Under the pieces are notes generated by a model that searched no databases, had not been told where the DNA came from, and saw nothing but the letters and a program-made list of their open reading frames with translations. Positions 1-9,441 of a stretch of 64,000 bases of DNA are shown here, in pieces; positions within the stretch are counted from its first letter, which is position 1; the number at the start of each line of letters is the position of its first letter. The DNA lies in NCBI RefSeq assembly GCF_943192945.1, contig NZ_CALPCE010000002.1, forward strand, positions 1-64,000, in the 5' to 3' direction. Source of the DNA: Anaerocaecibacter muris (GTDB taxonomy: Bacteria; Bacillota; Clostridia; Christensenellales; Pumilibacteraceae). Position numbers and translations under genes: made by a program.

Positions 1-63
1 ATTTCAACACGACTGCGTGTTTTCGTGAGAAAACACCGGCGGTGATAACCGCAGGGCAAAGGC

Positions 64-92
64 TTGCCTTTGACGCAGTTCAATGTTATAAT
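64..92 (+). promoter_or_regulatory. Promoter of the cyclophilin gene
   Basis: TTGCCT (64-69) and TATAAT (87-92) are 17 bases apart, a sigma-A promoter with an imperfect -35 box. It lies about 60 bases before the cyclophilin start, which has its own AAGGAG ribosome site. Confidence 0.6.
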
Positions 93-154
93 ACAAGCGC
101 ACACTAAATACTGCGCGGCAAGATACGCCGTTATAGTCAATCAAGGAGAATATT

Positions 155-679
155 ATGGAAAACGCGAAAACAATAAACGCGACAATCGAATTTACAGACG
201 GCAACGTCATCAACCTCGAACTTTATCCCGAGTATGCGCCTATATCGGTAGCGAACTTCGTCGGCTTGGCAAAGGCGCATTTTTACGACGGCTTGTGTTT
301 TCACCGCGTAATCGACGGGTTCATGATACAGGGCGGCGGCTTTACTTGGGACGAACGTCGCGGGCTTGTTCAAAAATCGGCTAACACCATAAAAGGCGAG
401 TTCAAAAGCAACGGCGTGAACAATCCCATCAAGCACGAAAAGGGCGTTATTTCCATGGCGCGCACCATGGTAAAGGACAGCGCGTCCAGTCAGTTCTTTA
501 TTTGCGTCGCCGACACCCCGCACCTCGACGGGGAGTATGCGGCGTTCGGCAAGTGCGCGGACGAAGCGAGTATTAAAGTCGCGGTCAAGTACGGCAAAGC
601 CAAAACGGGCAGATGGCAACAGTATTCGGATATTCCGTTCAATCCCATTGTCATTAAAACCGTCACCGTCGCCGAATAA
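155..679 (+). CDS. Cyclophilin-type peptidyl-prolyl cis-trans isomerase
   Basis: Cytoplasmic proline isomerase that speeds protein folding. The 174-residue product is one complete cyclophilin domain with no signal peptide. The catalytic FHR motif is at residues 49-51, the FMIQGG pocket at 56-61, SQFF at 112-115 and HLDGEYAAFG at 123-132. AAGGAG lies 8 bases before the ATG and a promoter lies upstream. It is a single-gene unit that shares a bidirectional terminator with the convergent flavin-reductase-like gene. The domain call is secure; the client proteins are unknown. Confidence 0.93.
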   Translation: MENAKTINATIEFTDGNVINLELYPEYAPISVANFVGLAKAHFYDGLCFHRVIDGFMIQGGGFTWDERRGLVQKSANTIKGEFKSNGVNNPIKHEKGVISMARTMVKDSASSQFFICVADTPHLDGEYAAFGKCADEASIKVAVKYGKAKTGRWQQYSDIPFNPIVIKTVTVAE

Positions 680-729
680 CAACGGCGGGGCGCAACCGCT
701 TATACAATATAGGCGCAACAAACAATAAT

Positions 730-766
730 CCAAAAAACCCGTCGCGCGGTGCGGCGGGTTTTTTGG
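730..766. terminator. Bidirectional terminator
   Basis: A 16-bp stem (one wobble pair) with A-run and T-run flanks lies between the convergent cyclophilin and flavin-reductase-like genes and can serve both. Confidence 0.9.
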
Positions 767-774
767 TTGAAATT

Positions 775-1266
775 TCAATGCAGGCGGTAGCAGTTTGCAA
801 GTTCTCCGACGAACAGGGTGTGCGACGTGTTGTCCTGTTTGAACCCGTCCGCTTGCGATATAATCGCGTCGGGCGAGATCGTCGCCAACAGGTTGCACTC
901 CACAATCAGTCCGCACTCGCCGAGCACGTATGCGTCAATCTTGCGCGCGCGCTTGGGGTGGAGGTTTAACGTTTCAAACTTGTTGCATTTAAAGCCCGAT
1001 ATTGTGTCGCACAGCGCAATTTCGTTGCGCATGTCGTGCGCGGGCACGTTTAGCGCAAAGCTCTTTGTTTGCGAAACAATGCGGTACGAATACTTATTGG
1101 CGCGTATAGGCAACATAAACACTTCGCGCCCCCACAGCTTGCCGAGCGTGCCCGTGTGCGTGACCATTATGTTGGGCGTTTGCCGTCCGCACGTCACGAA
1201 TATGCCCGTGCTGTTAAGCGCGTTAAGCAGTGCTGTTCTGTCTTTGTCCGTAAATGCCGTTCCCAC
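775..1266 (-). CDS. Flavin reductase-like (flavoredoxin family) protein
   Basis: Likely FMN-binding split-barrel protein of the flavoredoxin type. These bind FMN and reduce it or pass electrons; the partner is unknown. The fold signature is a threonine/glycine-rich strand pair, then GKLWGREVFMLPIRANKYSY, then FALNVP. I prefer the GTG start at 1266, which has AAAGGAG 8 bases before it. An ATG at 1296 is in frame, but it lies only 8 bases after the promoter -10 box and would put that strong ribosome site inside the coding region. With GTG the product is 163 residues, a normal family length. Confidence 0.75.
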   Translation of the reverse strand: MGTAFTDKDRTALLNALNSTGIFVTCGRQTPNIMVTHTGTLGKLWGREVFMLPIRANKYSYRIVSQTKSFALNVPAHDMRNEIALCDTISGFKCNKFETLNLHPKRARKIDAYVLGECGLIVECNLLATISPDAIISQADGFKQDNTSHTLFVGELANCYRLH

Positions 1267-1304
1267 GATTTCCGCTCCTTTTATGCGCAGCCGCATGTGT
1301 AATA

Positions 1305-1333
1305 ATTATATCACACAGGTTTGCGCGTTTCAA
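1305..1333 (-). promoter_or_regulatory. Promoter of the flavin-reductase-like gene
   Basis: On the minus strand, TTGAAA (1333-1328) and TATAAT (1310-1305) are 17 bases apart. Transcription should begin close to 1297, giving a leader of about 30 bases to the GTG start. Confidence 0.8.
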
Positions 1334-1365
1334 TACGTTTTTCAAATTTCGCGGAAATTGTTTTG

Positions 1366-2307
1366 TTATTCGGTCGGTTCGTCGATAAAAAGTTCGGTAG
1401 AATAGTATCTGTCGGCGGAGTCGGGAAGTATGGTTACAATGGTTTTGCCCTCGTTCCTTTTGAGTTTGGCAAGCTCGGTCGCAACGTATAACGCCGCGCC
1501 GCTCGATATGCCGCAGAGTATGCCCTCGGTCGCCGCAAACTTTTTGGCGGTGGCTATCGCGTCCTCGTCGGTCGAAGTCTTTACCTTATCGAATGAGTAA
1601 AGATTGAGAGTTTTGGGAACGAAACCCGCGCCCAAGCCCTGAATTTTATGCGGTCCGACTTTGCAGTGCGACAGCACCGCGGAGCTTCTCGGCTCGACGG
1701 CTACGACTTCCAAGTCATTGTTTTTGCGCTTTAAATATTTGCTTGCGCCGCTTATAGTGCCGCCCGTGCCCACTCCAGCGACAAGTATGTCTATTTTGCC
1801 GTCGGTGTCGTTCCAGATTTCGGGTCCCGTCGTTTCGTAATGCGCCTTGGGGTTGGCGGGGTTTTCAAACTGTCCCGCGATAAACGAACCGCGGATCTGC
1901 TCGTTAAGCTCTTCCGCTTTTTTAATCGCGCCGCGCATGCCCTCGGCGGCGGGGGTGAGCACCACTTGCGCGCCGTATGCTTTTAACAGGTTTTGCCGCT
2001 CTTTGCTCATGTTTTCGGGCATGGTGACAATCAGCTTGCAATTTTTTGCGGCGGCAATCGCCGCGAGTCCTATTCCCGTGTTGCCGCTTGTCGGCTCTAT
2101 TATGGTAGAACCCGCTTTGAGTATGCCCACGCGCTCGGCGGATTCTATAATATATTTAGCCGTGCGATCCTTGACCGAGCCCGTCGGGTTTAGATATTCG
2201 AGCTTGACCAGTAGCCGCGCTTTAAGTTTGTTTTTGCGCGCGTAGTTGGTCGGTTCGAGTATGGGCGTGCCGCCTATGAGTTCGGTCACGGATTTATAAA
2301 TGCGCAT
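1366..2307 (-). CDS. cysK: Cysteine synthase (O-acetylserine sulfhydrylase)
   Basis: Makes cysteine from O-acetylserine and sulfide in the cytoplasm, using pyridoxal phosphate. The 313 residues match the usual length. SVKDR supplies the PLP lysine K46, PTSGNTGIG is at 72-80 and the phosphate-binding GTGGTISG loop is near 180-187. AAGGAGG precedes the ATG. It lies 53 bases after the second ABC transporter gene on the same strand and may be co-transcribed with the exporter, although their functions have no obvious link. Some family members prefer O-phosphoserine or act as cystathionine synthases, so exact substrate use is inferred. Confidence 0.92.
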   Translation of the reverse strand: MRIYKSVTELIGGTPILEPTNYARKNKLKARLLVKLEYLNPTGSVKDRTAKYIIESAERVGILKAGSTIIEPTSGNTGIGLAAIAAAKNCKLIVTMPENMSKERQNLLKAYGAQVVLTPAAEGMRGAIKKAEELNEQIRGSFIAGQFENPANPKAHYETTGPEIWNDTDGKIDILVAGVGTGGTISGASKYLKRKNNDLEVVAVEPRSSAVLSHCKVGPHKIQGLGAGFVPKTLNLYSFDKVKTSTDEDAIATAKKFAATEGILCGISSGAALYVATELAKLKRNEGKTIVTILPDSADRYYSTELFIDEPTE

Positions 2308-2360
2308 TGTTTCTTCCTCCTTGCGCCGCGCTTTAAGCGCGGGCGGTTGCGGCGTTTGCG

Positions 2361-4127
2361 TTATGCCGATTCGCGCGCGAACTGCGCTTTGTACAGCGCG
2401 GCATACGCGCCGTTTTTGTTTAACAGTTCTTTGTGCGTGCCGCGTTCTATTATTTTGCCGCTGTCCATGACCAAAATCATATCCGCGTTGACTATCGTCG
2501 AAAGTCTGTGCGCAACGACGAATCCCGTTTTCTTTTTGCCGTTTTCGGGGCGGAGAAGTTTGTCGAACGCCGCTTGCACGCGTTTTTCGGTGCGCGTGTC
2601 TATGTTGCTTGTCGCTTCGTCGAGTATGAGCATGGGCGGGTCGGTGAGCATAATTCGCGCTATGTTGATAAGCTGTTTTTGACCCTGCGAAATGCCGTCG
2701 CCGTCGTCTATAACGGTGTCGTAACCGTTGGGCATGCGCTCGATAAACCCGTCGATGTCGGCGGCTTTTGCGGCGGCGCGCACTTCCTCGTCGGTTGCGT
2801 CGGGCTTGCCGTAAGCTATATTGTCGCGCACAGTGCCTTTAAAGACCCAGCTGTCCTGCAAAACCATGCCGAAGTTGGCGCGCACGCTGCTGCGCGTGTA
2901 CTGCGCCGCGTCCTCGCCGTCGAGCAGTATGCGCCCGCCGTCGGGGTCGTAAAACCGCATTAAAAGATTTATGAGCGTCGTTTTGCCGCAACCCGTGCGC
3001 CCGACGATTGCGACGAGCGTGCCTTGCGGAACGTCCACGTTAAGGTCTTGTATAAGCGGTTTTTCGGGCGTGTACGAAAAGTCCAGCCCGTCGATTGTTA
3101 TCGCGTTGCACGTTTGGAGCGCGTCGCCGCTGTCGTCCTGCTTTTCCGCATCGGTAAGGTCGAGTATGCGTTTAGCCGCGGCGAGCGAGGTTTGAAACTC
3201 GGTTATAACGCCCGTTATTTCGTTGAGCGGGCGGGCGAACTGATTGGCGAACAACAACAGCTGTGTAATTTCGCCTATCGACACCGCGCCCTCTATTGCG
3301 AATACCGTGCTCATGACTGCGGCGACCGCGTAAACGAGCGAGTTTATAAGGCGAGTGGACGGATTGACGAGCGACGAGAAGAATGTTGCTTTAAACCCGC
3401 AGTCTTTAAATTCGTCGTTGGTCGCGCCGAATTTTCGCTCGGCGCGCGGCGCGTACCCGTATGCCGCAATCAAAGCGCGGTTGCGGATTGTTTCCTCGCT
3501 TGTGCCGTAAAGCTCGCCGCGCACGCGCGTTTGTTGCGTAAAATATTTGTGCGTTCCGCGCGCTACAAAATACGATACCAACAGCGACAGGGGAGTGAGC
3601 GCGGCGACCGCAAGCGCAATCCACGGGTTGATTAGTATCATAAATACGAGCGTGCCTATAATGGTCACAACGCCCATAAATATTTGCGTCGAGCCTTGTA
3701 CAATCCCGTCGGCTATTTGGTCGGCGTCCACCGATATGCGCGCGGCGAGATCGCCGGGGGATTGCCCGTCGATATATTTGAGCGGCGCGTCGATTAGCGA
3801 AGCGAACCCGTCGCGGCGCGCGTCGCGCACGGTCAGGTGCGCCGCGCGTTGCGCGCACAAATTCATTAGCCACTGAAACAGCATGACCGCGCCGATAAGC
3901 CCCGCGAGTATGCACACATACAGCGTGAGTTTTTTAAAGTCCACCGCGCCCGCGCCGACAATGCAGTCCACCGCCCTGCCTATTATGACGGGAGTAAACA
4001 GCGACGCGGCGGCGGTGATAACCGCAAACAGGAACGCGCACACGATAAGCCCCGCGTGCGGTTTTAAATACTTCATCAGTCTGCGAACCGTCGCCGATTG
4101 CTTTTTGGAAAGGTTTTTGTTTTTCAT
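2361..4127 (-). CDS. ABC exporter, half-transporter with consensus ATPase site
   Basis: Second half of a heterodimeric multidrug/lipid-type ABC exporter: an N-terminal six-helix membrane domain, then a nucleotide-binding domain. Visible motifs are Walker A GRTGCGKTT, a signature loop ISQGQKQ, Walker B ending in the catalytic glutamate (LILDEATS) and an H-loop VAHRLS. The start is set at the ATG with GGAGGG 6 bases upstream; a longer frame reaches 4154 but overlaps the partner gene. It begins 2 bases after the stop of the partner subunit, so the two are translationally coupled. The substrate cannot be told from sequence. Confidence 0.93.
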   Translation of the reverse strand: MKNKNLSKKQSATVRRLMKYLKPHAGLIVCAFLFAVITAAASLFTPVIIGRAVDCIVGAGAVDFKKLTLYVCILAGLIGAVMLFQWLMNLCAQRAAHLTVRDARRDGFASLIDAPLKYIDGQSPGDLAARISVDADQIADGIVQGSTQIFMGVVTIIGTLVFMILINPWIALAVAALTPLSLLVSYFVARGTHKYFTQQTRVRGELYGTSEETIRNRALIAAYGYAPRAERKFGATNDEFKDCGFKATFFSSLVNPSTRLINSLVYAVAAVMSTVFAIEGAVSIGEITQLLLFANQFARPLNEITGVITEFQTSLAAAKRILDLTDAEKQDDSGDALQTCNAITIDGLDFSYTPEKPLIQDLNVDVPQGTLVAIVGRTGCGKTTLINLLMRFYDPDGGRILLDGEDAAQYTRSSVRANFGMVLQDSWVFKGTVRDNIAYGKPDATDEEVRAAAKAADIDGFIERMPNGYDTVIDDGDGISQGQKQLINIARIMLTDPPMLILDEATSNIDTRTEKRVQAAFDKLLRPENGKKKTGFVVAHRLSTIVNADMILVMDSGKIIERGTHKELLNKNGAYAALYKAQFARESA

Positions 4128-4129
4128 GA

Positions 4130-5821
4130 TTAACCCTCCGACTGCGACGCGCAAAATTCCGCATACAGCGGACAGTCGCGTTTAAGCGTTTCGTGCGTGC
4201 CGCGTCCGACAATGCGCCCGCCGTCCAGCACTATAATATCGTCGCAACCCGACACCGCGCTAATGCGTTGCGAAACGAAAATCTTTGCACCGCGCACCGT
4301 CTTCATAGCGTTTATAAAATCGCGTTCGGTCTTGTAGTCGAGCGCGGACGTAACGTCGTCGAATAGGTACAAAATATTGTCGCGGCACAGCGCGCGCGCT
4401 ATGGACACGCGTTGCCGCTGTCCGCCCGACAGATTTTTGCCGCCGTCGGCAATCTGCCCGTCGGGACCGAGCGCGTCCCACAGCTCGGAGGCTTGCGCGA
4501 GCGCGAGTGCCGATTGCTGGCGTTCTCGCGATGCGTTTTCGTCGGCGATTGTAAGATTGCTCTCCAAAGTGCCGCGAAGCACCGCCGCGCGTTGCGGCAC
4601 GTAGCCTATCTTGCCGCGCATAAACGCAACGTCGTATTCCGCGGCGGGTTTGCCGCAAAACTCGACCGTGCCGACGGCGGGCGTGTAAAACCGTTCCATA
4701 AGGTTAATAAGCGTGCTTTTGCCGCTACCCGTGCCGCCGATTATGCCGAGCGTTTTGTCGCGGTCGAGCGAGAACGATATGTCGCGCACGTCGTAATCGC
4801 CGTCGTAAGCGAACGACACGTTGTCGAATTTTATTACGCAGTCGTCGTCCGAAATTTCGGCGAGCGTGCCGTTTTCGGGTAGGGGCATGTCGAGTATTTC
4901 GTTGACGCGCGCAGCGCACGCCGACGAGCGGGTGAACACCGAAAACACGTTGCCTATATTCACTATAACGAAAAACGCCTGTTGCAGATAGTTGATAAGC
5001 GCAATGGTTTCGCCCTGCGTGAGCGTGCCGATATTTACCTTGACTCCGCCGAACCACAGCACAGCTATGATTGCGAGGTTGACTACGGCAAACGTCAGGG
5101 GTGTGAGAAGCGCGGAAATGCGCGCCGCGCCGATATTGGTGTCGGCGGTCGCGGTTGCGACTTTGTCGAATTCGGTTTTTGCGTGTTTTTGCTTGGAGAA
5201 CGCGCGAATAACGCGCGCGCCCGAAAGGCTTTGCGCGGTGTTGCGCGAAATTTCGTCGAGGTTCTTTTGCGCGCGTTTTACCCTCGGCATGGTCAAGCGT
5301 AAAACGCAGGTGATTGTCGCGGCAAGCACTATCGTCATGGTAAGAAACATAAGCGACAGTACGGGGTCGATAATCATGCTCATTACGAACGCGCCTATTA
5401 CGACGAACGGCATGCGCAATACGAGCCGCAAAAACATGTTGAGCGCATTTTGGCAGTTGAGCACGTCGCCCGTTACGCGCGTTACCAGCGACGCGCCGCC
5501 TATCTTGTCGCAAGCGGAAACGGGCAAGGCGTTTATGTGCTTGAACGTCGCGTTGCGCAGTCGCGTGCCGAAGCCCAGCGCGACCTTGGACGCAAGATAT
5601 TGACCTGTAATCGATATTAAAAACCCGCCGACGGCGAGCGCGCCTATAACGGCGCAATATTTGATTACATAAGTCTTGTCGGAGTTGGCTATGCCTATGT
5701 CTATAACGCTCGCTATAATCATAGGAACGGCAAGTTCCGCGATCGCTTCAATCAGCTTACATACGGGCGCGGCGATCGTCGCGGGTATGTGACCTTTTAA
5801 AAATCTAATCAGCCTAAACAT
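4130..5821 (-). CDS. ABC exporter, half-transporter with degenerate ATPase site
   Basis: First half of the heterodimeric exporter (563 residues; six-helix membrane domain plus ATPase). Walker A GGTGSGKST and signature LSGGQRQR are intact, but the residue after the Walker B aspartate is Asp, not Glu (YLFDDVTSALD), and the H-loop histidine is Gln (VSQRIS). This is the known pattern of exporters such as TM287/288 and BmrCD, in which one of the two ATP sites hydrolyses poorly. There is no ribosome site; the ATG lies 9 bases after a -10 box, so the transcript is probably leaderless or nearly so. Confidence 0.93.
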   Translation of the reverse strand: MFRLIRFLKGHIPATIAAPVCKLIEAIAELAVPMIIASVIDIGIANSDKTYVIKYCAVIGALAVGGFLISITGQYLASKVALGFGTRLRNATFKHINALPVSACDKIGGASLVTRVTGDVLNCQNALNMFLRLVLRMPFVVIGAFVMSMIIDPVLSLMFLTMTIVLAATITCVLRLTMPRVKRAQKNLDEISRNTAQSLSGARVIRAFSKQKHAKTEFDKVATATADTNIGAARISALLTPLTFAVVNLAIIAVLWFGGVKVNIGTLTQGETIALINYLQQAFFVIVNIGNVFSVFTRSSACAARVNEILDMPLPENGTLAEISDDDCVIKFDNVSFAYDGDYDVRDISFSLDRDKTLGIIGGTGSGKSTLINLMERFYTPAVGTVEFCGKPAAEYDVAFMRGKIGYVPQRAAVLRGTLESNLTIADENASRERQQSALALAQASELWDALGPDGQIADGGKNLSGGQRQRVSIARALCRDNILYLFDDVTSALDYKTERDFINAMKTVRGAKIFVSQRISAVSGCDDIIVLDGGRIVGRGTHETLKRDCPLYAEFCASQSEG

Positions 5822-5830
5822 AACTTTATA

Positions 5831-5860
5831 ATTATATTATATGCCTAAATTGATTGTCAA
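5831..5860 (-). promoter_or_regulatory. Promoter of the ABC exporter operon (near-leaderless)
   Basis: Minus-strand TTGACA (5860-5855), 18-base spacer, TATAAT (5836-5831). The ATG at 5821 follows after only 9 bases with no Shine-Dalgarno sequence. Confidence 0.75.
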
Positions 5861-5944
5861 GCTATAAGGAATAACAAGCGGAAATTATTCGAGAGCAAGA
5901 AGAATAAACGCCGAGCCGAGCACAGTCGAAAAATTAAAAAACTC

Positions 5945-5973
5945 TTGACGAATATGCTGACACATGTTATACT
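5945..5973 (+). promoter_or_regulatory. Promoter of the LemA operon
   Basis: TTGACG, 17 bases, TATACT. A leader of about 60 bases leads to AAGGAAG and the ATG at 6038. Confidence 0.75.
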
Positions 5974-6037
5974 GTGTATATTCATACGGTCTGATTGTTT
6001 GTGCACAATTTCGATACGGATAACATAAGGAAGAACG

Positions 6038-7864
6038 ATGGACGATATACTACTCGAACCGCTCAAAGCGTACACGCAGCGGTATAGAAACGAAATAGAG
6101 GAAAGGGCGTATAAGCATATCGACTCGCTTGTAAAAAGGTCGGGCTTAAACGTCGAGCAAAACAGGCAAACCGTTGCGCAGTACAGAACGGAATGTGCCG
6201 CTTGCGATCGGTTTGACAAAATGGCGGCGCGGCAAAAGGGCGCAAAGATTTTCTTGATTATTTGCGCCGTGTTGGGTTTCGTGCTTGCCGCTGTCGGTAT
6301 ATATTTGCTCGTTAAAGGCTCGACGGTAGCGGGCGCGTCGATGTTGCCCGCGGGCTTGGTCGTAGCGGCGGGAAGCATTGTGCTTATCGTATTGGTGCTC
6401 AATTCGCGCATACGCAACAACTCCGCGCAGGCGGATAAGCATAGGGAACAAGCCGATAAACTGCTCGCCGAGGCGTGGGAGCAAATGCGACCTTTTAACA
6501 GCTTGTTTGAAAGCACGGACACCAAAAATCTTATAGAAGCGACCGTGCCGTTGCTCAAAATCGACGATAACTTCGATATGCGGCGGTACGACTATCTAAA
6601 CGGCAAATACGGGTTCGGCGACAACGACGATATAGACTGCTCGACGATAGAATTGCTGTCGGGCGAAATTCTCGGCAATCCGTTCTTGGTCGAGCGCGAG
6701 CTGGTACATACCACGGTGATGCAAACATACACGGGATCGCTTACTATTTCGTGGACGACTACTTACACCGATTCGGAAGGACACAGACACACGCAACACC
6801 ACACGCAAACTTTGCACGCGAGCGTCGATAAGCCCATGCCCGACTATTCCGAGTATACTCGGCTTATTTACGGCAACGACGCCGCGCCCGATCTTGTGTT
6901 TTCGCACTCGCCGTCGCACGCCGAAAAGCTGAACGAAAAACAGCTTGAAAGGCGCGTAAAGTCGGGCGCGAAGGAAATTCAAAAACTGCAAAAGGAACAG
7001 ATTAAAGCGGGCGGCTCGACGTTCACGGAAATGGGCAACGCGGAATTCGACGTCCTGTTCGGCGCGCTCGACAGAAACAACGAGGTGCAATTCCGTCTGT
7101 TGTTCACGCCGCTCGCGCAAAAGAACATGCTATCACTTATGCAGAGCAACGACGGGTACGGCGACGACTTTGCTTTTAACAAGCGCAAGTGTATCAACGT
7201 TATCGAGTCCGAACACTCCGCGATGTGGGATTTGGACACGTCTTACAGTCGATATGCGTCATACGAATACGACAACGCAGTTGCCAAATTCGTCACATTC
7301 AACAAAGATTACTTTAAGCATTTGTTTTTCGAGCTTGCGCCGTTGCTGTCGGTGCCGCTGTATCAACAGCACAAGCCCAAGGAATACATATACAAGACCG
7401 AGTATTCGCGCAACTATACCAACTACGAAGCGGAGTGCGCCGTCAACCGTATCGGTCAAGAACCGTTCCGACACGAGGCGACCGCGACGCAGACCATACT
7501 TAAAACCGATTTGCTGTCCAAAAACGGAAGCACGGACGAAGTGCGAGTGCGCGCCTATTCGTTCCGTACCGAGCCGCGCGTCGATTATGTGAGCATGCGC
7601 GGCGGCGACGGGGCGATACACAGCGTGCCCGTGCCGTGGACGGAATACATACCCGTCGATAACACAAGTACCGTCAAGCTGAACAAAATAGGACTGTCCG
7701 ACAAAGAATTCGACAGGCGAGTGCGCGACCAAGCCGCACAGCCCGCCGCCGAACTCGGTTCGGCGCGCAGTTACGCTCGCGGGCTGCTGTGCTGTTTGAC
7801 TCAATCGGACGACGCCGCGTTCGACAGGTTTGTAAGCGGCTTACTCGATAATCAACAAAAATAA
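6038..7864 (+). CDS. Two-helix membrane protein of unknown function, LemA partner
   Basis: I do not recognise a named family with certainty; the arrangement recalls DUF3137-type proteins found beside lemA. The 608 residues start with about 60 charged, helical residues, then two membrane helices (about 71-93 and 101-122), a short coiled-coil-like stretch, and a large soluble domain with beta-rich parts. A His-rich patch (residues about 245-260, HRHTQHHTQ) could bind metal. The protein ends in several Tyr/Glu-rich strands. It lies 22 bases before lemA on the same strand and they are almost certainly one operon, which points to a joint envelope or membrane role. That role is inference. Confidence 0.7.
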   Translation: MDDILLEPLKAYTQRYRNEIEERAYKHIDSLVKRSGLNVEQNRQTVAQYRTECAACDRFDKMAARQKGAKIFLIICAVLGFVLAAVGIYLLVKGSTVAGASMLPAGLVVAAGSIVLIVLVLNSRIRNNSAQADKHREQADKLLAEAWEQMRPFNSLFESTDTKNLIEATVPLLKIDDNFDMRRYDYLNGKYGFGDNDDIDCSTIELLSGEILGNPFLVERELVHTTVMQTYTGSLTISWTTTYTDSEGHRHTQHHTQTLHASVDKPMPDYSEYTRLIYGNDAAPDLVFSHSPSHAEKLNEKQLERRVKSGAKEIQKLQKEQIKAGGSTFTEMGNAEFDVLFGALDRNNEVQFRLLFTPLAQKNMLSLMQSNDGYGDDFAFNKRKCINVIESEHSAMWDLDTSYSRYASYEYDNAVAKFVTFNKDYFKHLFFELAPLLSVPLYQQHKPKEYIYKTEYSRNYTNYEAECAVNRIGQEPFRHEATATQTILKTDLLSKNGSTDEVRVRAYSFRTEPRVDYVSMRGGDGAIHSVPVPWTEYIPVDNTSTVKLNKIGLSDKEFDRRVRDQAAQPAAELGSARSYARGLLCCLTQSDDAAFDRFVSGLLDNQQK

Positions 7865-7886
7865 TAAACAAAAAGGAGATAAAACT

Positions 7887-8555
7887 ATGGCAAACGAATT
7901 GGACGAAATGCGTGACGAAGCCGTCGGCGAAAACGACGTCAAGGTCATCGGCAAGCAACTTCCCGTGAAAATCGGGACGGGGTCTAAAATCTTCGACGTT
8001 ATTTGGTGGTTTTTGCCGCCTCTTATCGGCGGGATTATCTGGTGGATAATGAAGGTGAAAGCCAAAAATTACTTCCAGCAACTTCAACAGAAACTGCAAC
8101 ACGACGCGTCGCAGATCGACAACTACCTCGAACAGCGCGTTCAAATCCTCAAAAACTGTGCGCGCTTGGTCGATAAGGCAATCGATCTCGACAGAACCAC
8201 GTTCACCCAACTCGCTCAGTACCGCGGCGGAAATACTCCCGAGGCGGACGATGCGCGCAGTCAGGTAGCGAGCAAGCTCGAAGCGATAGGCAGGTCGATT
8301 AACATTGCGGTCGAAAATTATCCCAACCTCAAAGCGCATCAGGAACTTGCGGACGCCATGCAACAGAACTCGTATTTGCAACGCGAAATAACCGCGGCGC
8401 GCGAAGTGTACAACGACACCGTCAACGTGTGGAACCGCGACGTGTTCGCATGGCCGACAAAACAGATAGTCGCGGCGAAAAACGGTTATACCACGCGTAT
8501 CCCGTTCGCAGTTGACGCGGAAACCAAAGAGGCGGCGCGCGCCGACTTCTTTTAA
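7887..8555 (+). CDS. lemA: LemA family protein
   Basis: LemA proteins carry one N-terminal membrane helix and a helical-bundle domain; their job is not settled. Here residues about 33-55 form the helix (VIWWFLPPLIGGIIWWIM). They are followed by the conserved bundle with QRVQILKNCARLVDKAID, NYPNLKA and an AREVYNDTVNVWN stretch. The length of 222 is slightly above the usual 180-200 because of a 30-residue N-terminal tail. AAAGGAG lies before the ATG. A strong terminator follows, closing a two-gene operon with the upstream membrane protein. Confidence 0.9.
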   Translation: MANELDEMRDEAVGENDVKVIGKQLPVKIGTGSKIFDVIWWFLPPLIGGIIWWIMKVKAKNYFQQLQQKLQHDASQIDNYLEQRVQILKNCARLVDKAIDLDRTTFTQLAQYRGGNTPEADDARSQVASKLEAIGRSINIAVENYPNLKAHQELADAMQQNSYLQREITAAREVYNDTVNVWNRDVFAWPTKQIVAAKNGYTTRIPFAVDAETKEAARADFF

Positions 8556-8607
8556 TCCCGCGCATAACGCCGCAACGGTTAAATAATCGCAATTATTATA
8601 ACAGCAC

Positions 8608-8640
8608 AAAAAAGCTCGGATTACAGTCCGAGTTTTTTGT
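8608..8640 (+). terminator. Terminator of the LemA operon
   Basis: CTCGGA-ttacag-TCCGAG stem followed by TTTTTT. An A-run before the stem could let it work in both directions for the convergent gene at 8705. Confidence 0.88.
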
Positions 8641-8704
8641 TTGTTAATTGTTTGCCGCGCTGCTATAATTCAACGAAATGTGCAAGTGCGCGTAATTATT
8701 GCGA

Positions 8705-9268
8705 CTATTCGTCCGCGCGGTCGGAACGGTAAACTACTATATGACCGTCGATTTGGACGGCGGCGTATCCGTCGAATCGGAGCATAAATGGAATGTCGAG
8801 AGATTGTGATTTTATTAGCGCGGTGAGTTCGTCGTTTGCGAATATCATTGAGTCGTAACTCTCGATAAGCATTGAAACGTTTATTTTCGCGCGGTCTATT
8901 TGATTAAAGGGTGTGTTGTATACGGCTTCCGCCATTTCCCTATATTCTGCCGCAAACGGCCAGTCGATAATATATGGTTTTTCGTCGGGCGAAGACGGAA
9001 CAATCAATAAACAGGTCTTCTCGTTTTTTTCGCCGCATGTAAATAGGGCATAAGGCGAAGTTTTTACGTACTTGCTTTTTGCGGGCGATACAAAATAAAC
9101 GTCGTCGAAAAGAAACTCGTTGTGCGCTATGCGTTCCGCGTCCGCATTTTTTCTTTGTTTTGTATCGTCGGTCCACTGATGCGTCAATGTCAAACATAAC
9201 ACGACAACAGCCATTGCAATCAGTATAAACACGACCGCAATACATTTAATTGCATTTGATTTTTTCAT
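8705..9268 (-). CDS. Small membrane-anchored protein of unknown function
   Basis: 187 residues: a lysine start, one membrane helix at about 9-30 (or an uncleaved signal peptide), then a soluble extracytoplasmic domain with mixed strands and no motif I recognise. GAGG lies 7 bases before the ATG. It is a monocistron between the LemA operon terminator and a divergent Na/phosphate symporter. No function is proposed. Confidence 0.6.
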   Translation of the reverse strand: MKKSNAIKCIAVVFILIAMAVVVLCLTLTHQWTDDTKQRKNADAERIAHNEFLFDDVYFVSPAKSKYVKTSPYALFTCGEKNEKTCLLIVPSSPDEKPYIIDWPFAAEYREMAEAVYNTPFNQIDRAKINVSMLIESYDSMIFANDELTALIKSQSLDIPFMLRFDGYAAVQIDGHIVVYRSDRADE

Positions 9269-9441
9269 TTTTAATTCCTCGGTAATACCTTATTAGTCCT
9301 CCCTTTTAATGAGTTATATATTTATATTATACTTTACTTAAACGTTTATGTCAATGGGTTTAAAAAATTTATTTAGCGATTGTGAAATAAATTTTAATGT
9401 GCGGGTGGTTTGGGCTACACGTTTGCGAGGCGCGCACATGC

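Noticed and set aside
137-916. Long minus-strand frame overlapping the cyclophilin gene
   Set aside because: It is the shadow of the real plus-strand gene and has no ribosome site or domain; GC-biased codons leave long open frames on both strands.
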